DNA from: Cladochytrium replicatum
Taxonomy: Eukaryota > Chytridiomycota > Chytridiomycetes > Cladochytriales > Cladochytriaceae
Direction of reading: 5' to 3'
NCBI GenBank assembly: GCA_025526935.1
Contig: JAHLKD010000119.1
Coordinates: 62,001-126,000 of the forward strand
DNA: 64,000 bases
The notes below the pieces were generated by a model, which was given only the letters and a program-made list of their open reading frames with translations, had not been told where the DNA came from and searched no databases. The position numbers and the translations under genes were made by a program. Below are positions 36,338 to 47,958 of the stretch, in pieces; positions within the stretch are counted from its first letter, which is position 1, and each line of letters opens with the position of its first letter.

Positions 36338-37789
36338 ATGCTTGCAGATCCTCAATTACCAACATACAAGGTGTTCTTTGTCGGACACGGGAGTCGCGGA
36401 GATCACCAACCCGGAATCGCTGCTGCGCAGCTCCTACAACGATCAAACTTCAAACTTGACGGCCGATCTGTGAAGGGCTATGTGATTGCGGATCCCGACT
36501 ACGAAGCTTTCTGCCAGCGTCTGGGCGTGTCATATTTGCGCTTGGGCAACGAATCGCTCATTGCGAGCATGGACGCTAGCAAAAACGTGAATCCTTTGGA
36601 TGCGGCTTGGGGTGTGGATCTCGTTCTGAAGCTCCAACGCTTGCTCGTTGACGTCTGCGAGAAGGAAGGCGCTGACATGCTGATCGCGGTTACCGGAGCC
36701 CAGTTCTTTGCGCACAATGTGGCCCGGAAGCTGGGGATTCCGTACGGCTTATTGTCGAGTGTTCCGCTTCCGTTTCCGGGAAGAGAACTACCTTCTGCAC
36801 TGCTCGGTACTGGAATGATGTCGCCGTTCCTGAACTCCTTGTCGAATGAGTTTACGCTTTTTTTGCTGTGGCAGTTGTTCAAGCCGCGGTATAAGATTTG
36901 GCAGAAGGATCTGGACGTTCCATCGCAGACCAACTACTCTGAGTATCGCAAGAGCTTCGTGGGACAGGATGTATTCCTGTGCCTCAGTCCCCACCTGGTT
37001 CCACGACCGAAAGCATGGCCCGAAACAATTGTTATGGGAGGGACACTGAGTGTGATCGAAGAGGACAATGGTATGGAGGAGGGCTTGGCGCAATTCTTGG
37101 ACGATGGCACACCTCCAATCTTCATTGGATTCGGATCTCTCACGCGAGTCTCCGATTCGAAATTCCTTTCCTTTGTCGAGCGCACCGTCGAGCTTCTCGT
37201 AAAGGAACGCATCATCTTGTATTTGGGAGGAGCTTCCACGAACGCATCAGCGAACGAGGAACTAAGGGTGCGATTTTCATCGGAACGTGTCTACGTCGTG
37301 TTTAGCGTCGCCCATAGTGTGGTTTTGCCAAGATGCAAGCTAATGGTTCATCACGGCGGATCGGGTACGTTGCAGTCGGCTCTGATGGCTGGGACTCCGT
37401 CTGTGATGGTGACATTTATGGTGGATCAGCCGTTGTTTTGCGACTTGATGCATGCGAAAGAGTTGGTTCCCGAGTGTTTGCGATATTCGTCGGTTACACC
37501 TGAACGATTGGAGTCGGTCATCCACAAGGCCCTAGATCCTGTGTACAAGGAACGAACGGTTGCTTTTCGCAAGTTGCTGCAAGATGATCCTGTTAAAGAG
37601 AAATTTACTGCTTGGATCAGCAAATTGCATAGCAAAGGGGCCTCTGTCCTAGTGAGTCAAACAGAGGCTTCTGGGAATTCTGGTTCGGTTTGGAGTGTTC
37701 ATCAGGCTGTTTTTTTGCTATCCGTATTCGTTTTTCTATTATGTTTCATTATGCAACTATTCTATGGAAATATTCTGAGATTTGCTTAA
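36338..37789 (+). CDS. GT1-family UDP-glycosyltransferase with C-terminal membrane helix
   Basis: Single exon, 483 residues. The N-terminal half starts with FFVGHGSRGDHQPGIAAAQL, the GT-B acceptor-domain opening of sterol/macrolide glucosyltransferase-like proteins (usually GSRGDVQP). It continues with GADMLIAVTGAQFFAHNVA and GIPYGLL. The C-terminal half has the donor-binding signature: FIGFGSLTRV, then VHHGGSGTLQSALMAGTPSV, then DQPLFCDLMHAKELVPE. Residues about 455-477 form a transmembrane helix (VFLLSVFVFLLCFIMQLF), so the enzyme is probably tail-anchored. The reaction would be transfer of a sugar from a UDP-sugar to a lipid or small hydrophobic acceptor; the acceptor is unknown. Lack of introns stands out in this intron-rich window. 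Confidence 0.85.
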   Translation: MLADPQLPTYKVFFVGHGSRGDHQPGIAAAQLLQRSNFKLDGRSVKGYVIADPDYEAFCQRLGVSYLRLGNESLIASMDASKNVNPLDAAWGVDLVLKLQRLLVDVCEKEGADMLIAVTGAQFFAHNVARKLGIPYGLLSSVPLPFPGRELPSALLGTGMMSPFLNSLSNEFTLFLLWQLFKPRYKIWQKDLDVPSQTNYSEYRKSFVGQDVFLCLSPHLVPRPKAWPETIVMGGTLSVIEEDNGMEEGLAQFLDDGTPPIFIGFGSLTRVSDSKFLSFVERTVELLVKERIILYLGGASTNASANEELRVRFSSERVYVVFSVAHSVVLPRCKLMVHHGGSGTLQSALMAGTPSVMVTFMVDQPLFCDLMHAKELVPECLRYSSVTPERLESVIHKALDPVYKERTVAFRKLLQDDPVKEKFTAWISKLHSKGASVLVSQTEASGNSGSVWSVHQAVFLLSVFVFLLCFIMQLFYGNILRFA

Positions 37790-37972
37790 TCATATTTAGC
37801 TGAGCGACTTTGCGACTTTTTGGTTGAAGGAACGAACATACCATGTTTGGGCCAGAGACGACTTTCTTGAATAATAATGCTGCATTAATCTTCTCCAGCT
37901 AACAAACTTGAACACCAGATGTTTTAATCTCTGGCCACCAGAACATTTGTTTCGATGTGGACAACCCCGTGC

Positions 37973-38494
37973 TTACTTTCCTATCCATCGAAACACTTTT
38001 GACTGAAAGCTTTGTTTAATGGCCGGCTTTACCTCCGTAGGAAGAGATTCCAAAGTCCAAAGTGCGACGGCAGTTTTGCGATACCGGTGCGCATCATTGA
38101 TCATCTCTTCCCTTGGTCCACTCCACTTGAATTCCAACCCACTTGATTTCCACCATTCCAAACCGTCAACATGGCCGTTCCTACTCGCCCAGTCCATAGC
38201 ATTGCTTGTCCACTTCAATCGCCCACTCGCTTTCCACCACTCTAAAACTTTGATGTGTCCCCCGTTGCTCGCCAGATCCATCGCTTCGTTGGTGGTGTAA
38301 TCGCAGGGACGTTGGGAATGGTGGTAAAGGTCGAGAACTTTGACGAATTGACGGGAGCGACAATATTGACAAAAGAGCCGTCTCAACATGCGGTGAATCA
38401 GATGGATGGCTACTTTGTACGCCTCTGCTGGCTTTTGACTCGATGTCTCGAGAAGTCAAAGGATTTGATCAACGATTTCTGGAGGGAGTCGCAA
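37973..38494 (-). pseudogene. WW-repeat family member interrupted by one stop codon
   Basis: On the minus strand the family's N-terminal motif (RLPPEIVDQIL) is followed at once by an in-frame TGA (38456-38458). The same frame continues without break through LLETSSQKPAEAYKVA, then HIKVLEWWKASGRLKWTS, HVDGLEWWKSSGLEFKW, and the family C terminus (PREEMINDAHRYRKTAVALW; FRWIGK) to the stop at 37973. No ATG precedes the N motif in frame. Only two WW repeats are present, so this is a naturally short or internally deleted copy. A single stop plus loss of the start indicates a young pseudogene; stop readthrough or a spliced model is less likely. Confidence 0.7.
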
Positions 38495-38843
38495 GATGGA
38501 TGAACGAGAGCATTCGCGAGGAAGAGCTATTCATGCAAACATTGCATGTTCAATCTGCGCTGTACCATTCCGAGGTGACACGCAACATATTTCTCTTGCT
38601 TCCAAACTTATTTTACTAAATTCCTGAAAACTCATTCTCAAACGGAACTCGGTTTCACACAGTAACTAAACTGAGTTCCCAAGAAAACTCGCAGCAACCA
38701 GCCAGCCTACAGGATGCCAAAGACCGTTTAGCAAAAGTGCTCCGAAGCTCGTCAAAGATCCGGGCGGTATATTGCTATTTTTCAAAGAGTTGTAAATATA
38801 ACTTTTGTCATTTTTCAAAATACCGCGCCGCATCTTTGCTTCG
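38495..38843. other. Upstream region of JmjC gene
   Basis: About 350 bases. It carries the promoter and leader of the JmjC gene. Near 38650-38690 an ACTCGGTTTC and an ACTGAGTTCCC stretch partly mirror each other. No gene seen. Confidence 0.35.
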
Positions 38844-41800
38844 ATGGGATCTGCAAAGCGAAGCAAAAAGAGGGCACTCTCGCCAGACGGGGGAGACGGG
38901 TCGCTGAACGGTGATTTGGATTGGAAAACTGACCAGAATGGATCAGATTCACGAAAACGCTCAAGGACACACCAACTGCAATCAACCGAAATCACAAACG
39001 GTGCAGAAGCATCCAAAGCCAGCTTGAAAGAAGCTGAAGCTGCACTGGACGATGATCATAGCGAATCTTCAGATGATTTTGTTCAGGAATACGCTGGGTA
39101 TGTCGCCATTGGATCAGGTTGCAATTGTTTGCTCACCGTTACATGCAACAGTTTTCATCCATCAACTCGCTTGTGGACTCCTGATCGTGTAAATCCAGAG
39201 TATGAGGTTCTCGATCAATAATTTTCTCCCTGCATCACTAAATCTTGTGTTTTTCTCAGTGCGATCACTCCTGAAGCATTCTTTGACAAGTACATCTGCA
39301 CTCGCACACCATGTATCCTCACTCACATCCCCACCGAAGACCCGCACTGGTCACGCATTCGTCGGTGGGTCACACCACCAGACTTCCCCACAACTTCTCG
39401 CACTTCTCGATTTGGTTACATCAAACTTGCCGCCGGAGATGAAATCGTTCAGGTAGAAACAAGATGTAAGCCATCATCCGACGGAAAAGTCAACGCGGAG
39501 TTTGGAGGTGGTGGGAAGAGACTCAGGATGCCGTTTGGAGAGTTCTTAGAACGATTGGAACGAGGTGAGAGAGGCAAAGAAACGAACCGGTGTCGGGCGT
39601 ATCAATGGAAAGAAAACTCGGTTTGAAACAGAAGGGAGTGACGATGACGTGGCAATGGACGAAAGAATAGAGATGGTCATGTCGGGTCTGGGAGTTGACA
39701 TGGAGGACAGCGAAACCGACAGCGATTTCGAAGCCGGGAATGTTTCCACTCGAACCGACATGGACACATTACTCGACCATACCCGAACGATCACAGAGTA
39801 TCTCCAACCACCGCTCTCCCAACTCTCCACCGATTTTCCAAAGCACCCAAAACTGTTCGGACACCTGATCCCACAGCAGGTCAACCTATGGATGGGTTGC
39901 GGTCCGCCCGAGGGCGAAGGGACGTCCTCGGGTCTTCATCATGATTTTGCAGACAATCTCTACGTCCTTCTTCGGGGTCGAAAGCGGTTCACATTATTTT
40001 CGCCTCGGGATGCCGCAAGGATGGAGATGCATGGAAAGATCGCTAAGGTACATCCGAACGGATTGATTGCGTATGAGAACGAAGTTGCAGAGGATAATGA
40101 AGGCATGGTTGATGAAAGTGAGGACGAGGACGGGGAAGACGTGGAATACGAAGCACGAGCTAGATCCGCAAAGATCCCGCGTGCAGATGGCGCGTTCCCG
40201 CACGACGTTGCAAAATGGAAGCTCAAGGAACTCGAGAAGCGGAAGAAGGAGCTCGAGATGCTTAGCGACCTTGTGAGTGAAGGGACCAAAGTTCGCATGG
40301 ATGAGGCTGCAGATCTTGCCGAGATGAAGGGGAAGAAAGCGCAGAAGAAGGCTAACGAGGCGAAGAATGCATTGGAGGCGATGTTGAAGGAGGGGCAGGC
40401 ATTGAAACTCGCAGTTAAAAAGTTGGAAATGGAGATTGAAAGTGCTCTCGAGGAAGAGCTGGATTTACGGTTGATCATCGGCGCTGACGAGAGTGACAGT
40501 GAGGAGAATGAAGATGAAGACGACTTACAGGAAGACGAGTCGGATGAGGAGCCCGGAGATGAAAATGATGGGAGCGGGGATGACGGCGATGAAGATGAAA
40601 ATGGAGAAATCGAAGCTATGGATGTAGATAATGAAGCCGAAGACACTGATGACCTTGAAGGGGATAATATTCCAGGTTTTTCCAGGGTTTATAAAGGCAA
40701 AGAGCCCTACACACAGGAAAGCAATCAAAGGAAGCAAAACGGGGAGAATGGACAACTCAATTACAGTGGCACCAATTCATCTGAGGAGAAGGCATATCCC
40801 CGAAGTTTCAGCCGTGTCGACGTTGCCACACTTCGGAAATACGTTGAGAGCGGTGAAGTTGTCGAGGGCAGGCTGCAAGGGACAACACCTGCTGTCGTGG
40901 ACCTGAAAGAGGGCGAGATGCTGTATCTTCCTACAGGTGAGATCCTTCCGAACACTGAAAGGGTTAGGACTCAAAGGTTCATCTTGAGGATGGTTCCATG
41001 AAGTCACTTCCTTCGGAATCTCAAACATGAGAGAAAATGATCCAAGCGAGCGGATCCATGTTGCATTTAATTACTGGATGCACCCACCGACTGAATCCTC
41101 ATTCAACGCACCTTACGCAGATGCGTATTGTAAGATACGCTGCGCATTTCTTCTTTCCTAATTCTCACCGAATTGTGCGTTAAAGGGGCAAGGAACTGGG
41201 AAAATATAGAGAAAGCTATGGCTGCCCAAGTCACCTTCGCTGACGACGACGAAGACCCAGCAACAGCGGAACCTTCAGATACAGAGATAGACTCCGACGA
41301 TGAAGACTTTGTCGACGCACTAACTAGAAGGATGAAGCCCAGACCGTGGAGAAAACGTAGTGACATGACGGACGAAGAGAAGGTGAATGTTCACAAGAAG
41401 TGGCTCGCCAGCTTCGGTTTCAGTATGGGTTCCGTGAATGGTGACGACCGTGTATGGTGGGAGCGACTCGGGGCCGTGGAGCGATGTGCGTTGGTTTTAG
41501 GAGTCGACGAAGCAAGCGCAGAGGAGCGGATGAGAGCATCGCTTTCTTGGAAGTTGGAAGAGGAAGATGAGCAAGGTAACGATGACTTGGAGGATGTGGA
41601 TGAGGAGTTGATAGAGGGGAGCTTTATGGATGGAGATGAAGACGGAGTGGATGTGGAAGAGGCGTTTGGGATGGGGATGGAGATGGATGTGTTTGATGAT
41701 GAATCGGACGAAGGACAAATGGTTGACACTGACGATGGGGGCGATGACGGCGAAGAGGAGGGCGATCTGGAGGGAAAGATTTTGAAGCAGGTTAAGCAAA

Positions 41801-42829
41801 AGGTTTTGGAGTCTACTTCAGAAAACTCAGAAGAAGAAGACGATGAGGACAGCAACAGTGAGGAGGGCGGAGCGGACTTTGGTGAATTCATGAACCAGCT
41901 TGGCGTGAAAGGCTTTATGGATAAGCTGATGAAGAATATACAGGGCCAGTTGATTAGTAACGGTGGGCTGGTTCAATCGTCAAAAGATATGGAAGACGAC
42001 GAGCGGCAGCGAATTCTGAACGAGTACTTTGCGAGTTATGGCTCAGGCGACGAAGAGGAAGAGGAGGAAGACGACTTTGACGATGATGGTGATGACGACG
42101 ACGGTGATGCTGGCGGGCTGTTCCTGTTTCAACCAAGGACAAATGTCAGGCGAGAATGATACGGATGAGGATGAGAACGACGGCGACGAAGTAGAGGACG
42201 TCGATGATGTACCGGATTCCGATGGTTCCGACGAGTCTGGTGATGACGAATCGGACGACGACGACGATGACGACGACGATGAAGTGGATGAAGGCGATGA
42301 TCGTAACTCGGACGGATTGACACCCGCTGAGGAAGCCGAAATGCTCATGAGTGCGGTGGACGATCTGGACGATGACGACCTTGTCGAGTTTGGAAGAATG
42401 ATGGCACGGCGCGCTCGAGAGCAGCTAAAGAAGCGAAGGAAGCGTACCGTCGACGATTGCGATTCCGATCTTGACGACGACGACGAAAATGGCGAAGATG
42501 GAGCGGAGATCGTTTCAGAGTTTAGGGATTTTGCGGCGACGCGGGCAGGGAAGAAGCGACTCCAGGAAGGGGAAGAGCCAGATAATAACGAGGAGCCTGA
42601 TGAGGAGGCTGAGGGGGAGGCCGACATTGAGTTGGAGGACGAATCTGGAGATAGGAGCGACGATGGTGAGCAGGTGGATCTGGACGAGTCAGACCGGAGG
42701 ATGCGACGAGCGGTCCGGATACTGCACGCAATTTCACGCAAGAGGAAGCATTTGCAAGTGTGGAGAGAATGGATGGCTGCAGATGGCCGTGGGAAGTGGA
42801 CGGTGACCACCAAAAGGGTCAAAACGTGA
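38844..42829 (+). CDS. Large JmjC-domain dioxygenase-like protein with acidic insert and tail
   Basis: Six exons: 38844-39097, 39260-39564, 39632-40936, 40989-41129, 41186-42103, 42150-42829; 1200 residues. The N terminus is basic. A cupin-type JmjC domain then begins (ITPEAFFDKYICTRTPCIL; LWMGCGPPEGEGTSSGLHHD). The iron-ligand pair HxD is His289/Asp291, followed by DNLYVLLRGRKRFTLFSP. The distal half (GEMLYLPTGWFHEVTSFG, His625; HVAFNYWMHPP) comes only after about 330 residues of Lys/Glu coiled coil and Asp/Glu runs. A similar insert occurs, from memory, in other fungal relatives. After residue about 670 follow a helical segment (EKVNVHKKWLASFGFSMG) and a very acidic tail with long Asp/Glu tracts ending in a basic helix. 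Members hydroxylate or demethylate proteins using 2-oxoglutarate; the substrate here is unknown. The last intron (46 bases) lies in Asp-repeat sequence and is the least sure. Confidence 0.82.
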
Positions 42830-42994
42830 GAACGGAATTCGAACTCCTGGCGGTTAATATCAGTTTTTTTTAGGCAATTCTAAATATGGTGCGCATGCCC
42901 AGCTCTTATGACCAAAGCATGGGCGCGCTCAGCTCGATTTCCCAATTGAGTGCAATCTTTTGCAAAAACTATTTCTTTTGAGCTCAACTTCGAT

Positions 42995-43833
42995 CTTCCG
43001 AAATTGTATTCGCCTGGCTGAATAAATGGGAGTCCTCTAGAAGGGATGGATACCCGAGAGCCAAGCTTTACCTCGATACCTTCTTTGCAAATCGCTCCAG
43101 AATCATGTCTGAAAGATCAGGGTGGACTGACGGCACCATTAGCGTGCCGCAAGATTAATCACACAACGGACAAACCTATATTTGTTCATGAGGTAGGGCC
43201 ACGAATGGATGACCGTGACCGATTTGCACGGGTAGAGCTGCTTGATATCGAATGCAACCTGGACTCCCACAGCCCCGCCTCCAAACAACACGACCTTCGT
43301 CACGTTCTTCACCTTCTCCACGCTCTCCTGGAGCACCTTGATCTTCTCAGTGCCGGGGATTGACCACTGTGTTTGGAGCTTAATGCGTGAAAGGAAGCTT
43401 ATCCGTCGCGTCCGCTACCTCGTCGAGGGCTACGGCGCGATCTAGGAGCACGTAACCGGCCGGTGATCTCGGATGATGATGTTCGAACGGAATGATGATG
43501 TTCGAACGGATCGATGCTGAGCCCTTTCGCTCGGAAGATCCAGGTGGGTTTTGTGAGGATAGGCGTAAGGCACGAAAGTCTTCGCCGTGGCGAGATAGAT
43601 CGGCGAAACGGGGGACGCTGAAGAGAAGGTTTATATGGCTATTGGCCTCAACAATCACTGAGTAAAAGTAGAGGAGCAAAGTTTAGAAACGTGAAACTAG
43701 TAGTCATTTGAGGGGTGCTGGGAAAAGTACCAACTCGTTGGGACACCGGTAAGTTTGCGGAGCTCTTTGGCCATGTCCATCGTAGCGTGGCCACCACCAG
43801 TCGTGACAATGTTTGCACTTCGAGTGGCCATTG
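42995..43833 (-). pseudogene. Truncated copy of the FSP1-like gene at 44068-45583
   Basis: The plus-strand text from about 43007 to 43400 is nearly identical to that from about 44677 to 45090, including flanking intron sequence (CGAGAGCCAAGCTTTACCTC in both). It is a tandem duplicate. Compared with the intact gene it has lost part of the middle and all of the last exon, has small deletions (for example around 43345-43440), and its N-terminal exon has diverged: the dinucleotide-binding GGSYVGM now reads GGGHATM. Frames no longer join. The direction of duplication is unknown, but the broken copy is the upstream one on the plus map. Confidence 0.85.
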
Positions 43834-44067
43834 ATCTTGAAATGGACGAAAGGACAATCATGGTCTATTCATTTCCGCCAATCAACGATGGAGCTGTGCA
43901 AGTGCAAACGGAACAAACCAGGAGTATGCTGCGCAAGCGGAAGCGGAAGAGCTGTAGTATGGTGGCACGGAAACAGCCAATGAGTCAAGCGTAGAGTAAA
44001 CACATTTTTAATCTCAAGCTGTAGTACAGAGTACTGGAACTCACCACCTGAACACAACCACTCCACA

Positions 44068-45583
44068 TCACAAGTTGAAATCCATTGGGTCTGTCCGCGC
44101 ACCCAAACGGTCCCAGATCTTCTCCACTTTCCCATCCAACGACCCATCCGCGTCCACCTTACACCACGGCTTATCCCCTTCCTTCCCCGGATTCCCAAAC
44201 TTTACAGATTCCGTCAGCCCAAGGGACAGATGAATCCCCGCCATCCCAGGCGTGAAAATCTGCACGTCTTCCGAACTGACCGTTCCCGTTCCACCGGCGG
44301 CCTCGTTTGCAATGGATTTCACAACGTTGGCGCAGATCACGGGGACCTGGCCCATTGCGGCCCGGACGGTCTTGAATGCTCCGCTGTCGGCGACGTCACC
44401 GACGGCGTAGATCCGTTCGAGAAGGAGCCCCGTTGGGTCCGAGGTGGAGGGTCCTGGGAACACCTGCATTGAGGGCCGCACGCGGATGAAACCGGACTCC
44501 GTGACGGATGGTGGGGAGAGATCGCCGATGAGGGATGACCGTGGAGTCTGGCCAGTGCAGAGCATCTGAAAAGCAAAAGGGAGCGTTTTTAGAGACTGCC
44601 GAGTTGCGAAATATGAGGAACTCACCACCAAATCAGCTTCTACCGAGTCTCCGTTCGGCAGCTCGACTTTGAAGTATTCGCCCGGCCGAATTAATGGGAA
44701 TCCGCCAGAAGGGATGGATACCCGAGAGCCAAGCTTTACCTCGATACCTTCTTTTTCGAATCGCTCCAGAATCAAATCTGAAAGATCAGGGTGGACTGAC
44801 GGCACCATTAGCATGCCGCAAGATTAACCACACAACGGACAAACTTACATTTGTTCATGAGATGGGGCCTCGAATGGATGACCGTGACCGACTTGGACGG
44901 GTAGAGCTGCTTGATATCGAATGCAACCTGGACTCCCACCGCCCCGCCTCCAACCAACACGATCTTGTTCGCATTCTTCACCTTCTCCTGGCTCTCCTGG
45001 AGCACCTTGATCCCATCCTTCTTCTCCGTGCCGGGCATCGACCACGGCTTTTGGAGCTTTGTCCCCGTAGCCACCACCAAATGCGTGAAGGGGAGTTTAT
45101 CCGTCGCGTCGACTCCATCTTCGAGGGCCACGGCGCGATCGAGGAGAACGTAACCGGCCGGTGATCCCGGACGATGATGTTCGAACGGATGGACGCTGAG
45201 CGCTTTCGCTTGGACGACTTTGCCGGATCCGGGTGGGTGCTGGGAAAACAGGTTGGTGTAGGGCACGAAAGTCTTTTCTTCGCCGTGGCCAGATAGAACG
45301 GCGAAACGGGGGAAGCTGAAGAGATGGTTGAAATGGCTGTTGGCCTCGACGATAACTTTATCAAAGATAATTGTTTAAAGACATAATCAGGATTGGGTTT
45401 GATTGAAAACGCACCAACGCGATGGGAGGAGGGCAGATTCGCGGCGAGTTCTTTAGCCATGTTCATTCCAACATAACTTCCACCGATCGTTACGACATTT
45501 GCGGTGCGAGCTGCCATTGATAAGCTGTGCGTCTTGTTCAAGAATGTCGGGGTTGTGGACGCTAAGGATGCTCGCTTTATCAT
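44068..45583 (-). CDS. AIFM2/FSP1-like NAD(P)H:quinone-type oxidoreductase
   Basis: Four exons on the minus strand: 45583-45415, 45355-44849, 44795-44626, 44565-44068; 447 residues, or 425 from the ATG at 45517, which the duplicate copy also has. It is a two-dinucleotide-binding flavoprotein. The FAD site is VVTIGGSYVGMNMAKEL. Then come HLVVATGTKLQKPW, the NAD(P)H site KIVLVGGGAVGVQVAFDI, a middle MLCTGQTP, and the second FAD-contact motif IYAVGDVAD. This order matches AIF-family member 2 (FSP1), which reduces quinones, and related fungal AIF-like proteins (family knowledge). No clear membrane segment or myristoylation glycine follows the start. A decayed tandem copy lies at 42995-43833. Start choice is uncertain. 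Confidence 0.85.
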
Positions 45584-45761
45584 ATCATTACCCGGGACTT
45601 TCTGCCAATGAACGATCGAGCGTGTCCCATTACAATTTGGAACAAACTCCGGGATCGGAAGCGGAAAAGTCGCTGATTAATGGGGCTACTGGCACGGATG
45701 TGGACTGGAAAACTTTCGAGGGTTCAACAACCAAATTTTTGAGTCTATGTTTCTGCTATTC

Positions 45762-47889
45762 TTAGAACCCGATCGTTGGGAATGCGCTCGAGAACTCAAC
45801 AACTTCCTTCCTCAGCTTTCCAAGCTGCTCGCCAAATCCGACCGACTTTGCGTCCTCCCCAACCAACTCTTTGAAGTCCTTCATCTTCTTGGCTGCGAAA
45901 CGAAAATATGTGAGAATAAATGCGCAGCCTTCATTGTCTTGAACGTACCTCCAGTGGACCTTTGGATGTCGATGGTGAGCTGAATGCCGCGGCCGATGAA
46001 CTCTGAGATCTGGACAAAGTCCGCTTCTTTGAGCCCACGCGTCGTCATTGCAGGCGAACCTTTGCATAAAAAAGTTCATATCGAAGCCCTCTAACAATTG
46101 TCTATCACTCTTTACCCATACGAAGCCCACCCGGGATCATAGCAGACTTATCTCCCGGAACCGTGTTCTTGTTTGCTGCAATGTTGGCAAGCTCAAGCAC
46201 ACGCTCCACTCGCGCTCCGTCAATGCTCTGTTCCATTCATCATCACATGAGCTCATCACAGTCCATTTCCAGCGTCCAACTTGTGCCTACCTTGTTCCTC
46301 AAGTCGAGCAAGAGCAAATGCGTGTCTGTACCTCCGGAAACCATCCCGTAGCTCAACTTTTGGAATGTCTCCTCCATCGCTTTCGCGTTCTTAAGCACCT
46401 GGGTCTGGTATGCCGCGAATGTAGGCAACTTTGCTTGGTGGAGCGCGACGGAGAGGGCGGTGATGGTGTGGTTGTGGGGTCCGCCTTGGTGGCCGGGGAA
46501 CACGGAGAAGTTGATCGGGTTCTCAAGGTCGTATTCGATCGCTGAAAAGTATTTATCAGAATATGAGCTCTAGTACAGGTGGGCTACGTACGTTTGCCCT
46601 TCTTGTCGTGGCTGCGGACACCCTTGCGGAAGAAGATCATTGCTCCACGAGGACCGCGGAGAGATTTGTGGGTCGTGGTCGTTACAATGTCGGCGTATTC
46701 GAAGGGTGACGGGAGAACCTTTGCGGCGATGAGTCCTTTGATGCGCACATTCAGCGTGAACGAAATTCATCAATTTGTTACTAAAAGTGCATACCACTGA
46801 TGTGTGCAATGTCTGCCAACAAGTAAGCGCCAACGCTGTCCGCAATCTGTTTTAAAGAGGTGTCAAAGTGAGTGCTGTGATGAAAAATTCGTTATGTAAT
46901 TTAACCTTCTTCATCGTTGCGTAGTCCCAGTTCCTTGGGTACGCACTCGCACCGGCAACGATCAACTTTGGTCGGTAAGCCGTTACAAGTGTCTGCAACT
47001 TTTGGAAGTCCACGATCCCGGTCTCCTCATTCACACGGTACGGCATCGTCTCAAAGTAAGTCGACACTGCAGAGATCTTCTTCGTGTCTGTCTGGTACCC
47101 GTGAGACAAATGGCCACCGTGGGGAAGATCCAGTCCCATCAAACGCTCGTGCGGTTTCAGAAGGGCGCTGTAGACGTAGAGGTTCGCAGGTGCGCCAGAA
47201 AGAGCCTGCACGTTCACGCCCCACTTCTCGGGATCAAGACCGTACAGCTCTAACGCACGCTTTTGGCACAACGTTTCGGACTGGTCGATGAACTCGTTCC
47301 CACCGTAGTATCTGATTCACCGAGCTCAGCAAATAAATATGTTGATCACCAAATAAAGAACCTCGCGCCGGGGTAACCCTCGGAATACTTGTTCTGCATC
47401 ACCGAGCCCAGGGCGTCCATGACTGCGCGAGAAGTAAAGTTCTGGGGTATGACGTCAAGTCAATATTTGACATGCACGTTGGATAGTGGTTGCGGACACA
47501 CCTCAGATGGAATCAAGACGATGCTCTCTTTCTGGCGAATCTTTTCTGACTCGATGATCTTGTAGACTTCGGGGTCAACATCCTTCAAGGACTTGTTCAA
47601 GTCCTTTGTGGAACAACAGACAAACACAACGTAAGGTATAGAATAGAGCCCACTTTGTGGTAGCGTACCTTTGGGTCCTCGACAGCGGCAGTTGCGAACG
47701 AGCGAGTGGCTCCTAACTATTGAACGAGATCGTGACATTGAGGGTCACACACGTGAAAGTTCGCTCGCTTATGGTTGTGCATCACACCTTTGCAGCATTT
47801 CTGCCAGCCCCGGCTGCGATTCCGATCCTAGTCGCGAGCTGCACGCGACCCGACAGCTTCCACGCCGCCCTCCGAGAGTGAGAGAACAT
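45762..47889 (-). CDS. SHM1: Serine hydroxymethyltransferase, mitochondrial
   Basis: Eleven exons on the minus strand: 47889-47788, 47716-47669, 47603-47502, 47441-47362, 47311-46906, 46846-46795, 46735-46592, 46541-46291, 46227-46116, 46059-45949, 45892-45762; 512 residues, all joined in frame. It is a PLP enzyme interconverting serine plus THF with glycine plus methylene-THF. Landmarks: [57 protein letters not shown], the PLP-lysine motif [13 protein letters not shown] (Lys287), and [11 protein letters not shown]. The first two exons encode an Arg/Ala-rich, acid-poor presequence ([20 protein letters not shown]), so this is the mitochondrial isoform (inference). The symbol follows the yeast mitochondrial enzyme. 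The gene is complete. Confidence 0.93.
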
Positions 47890-47958
47890 TTCCGTTAGAC
47901 CGTAAGCCACACACCTGCAATTCAATTCGATCCAATAATTCAATAATTCACTTCAAAG

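Noticed and set aside
42043-42822. Long Ser-rich frame antisense to the acidic tail of the JmjC gene
   Set aside because: Ser runs are the reverse-complement reading of Asp/Glu codons (GAC/GAA/GAG); a shadow of the real gene.
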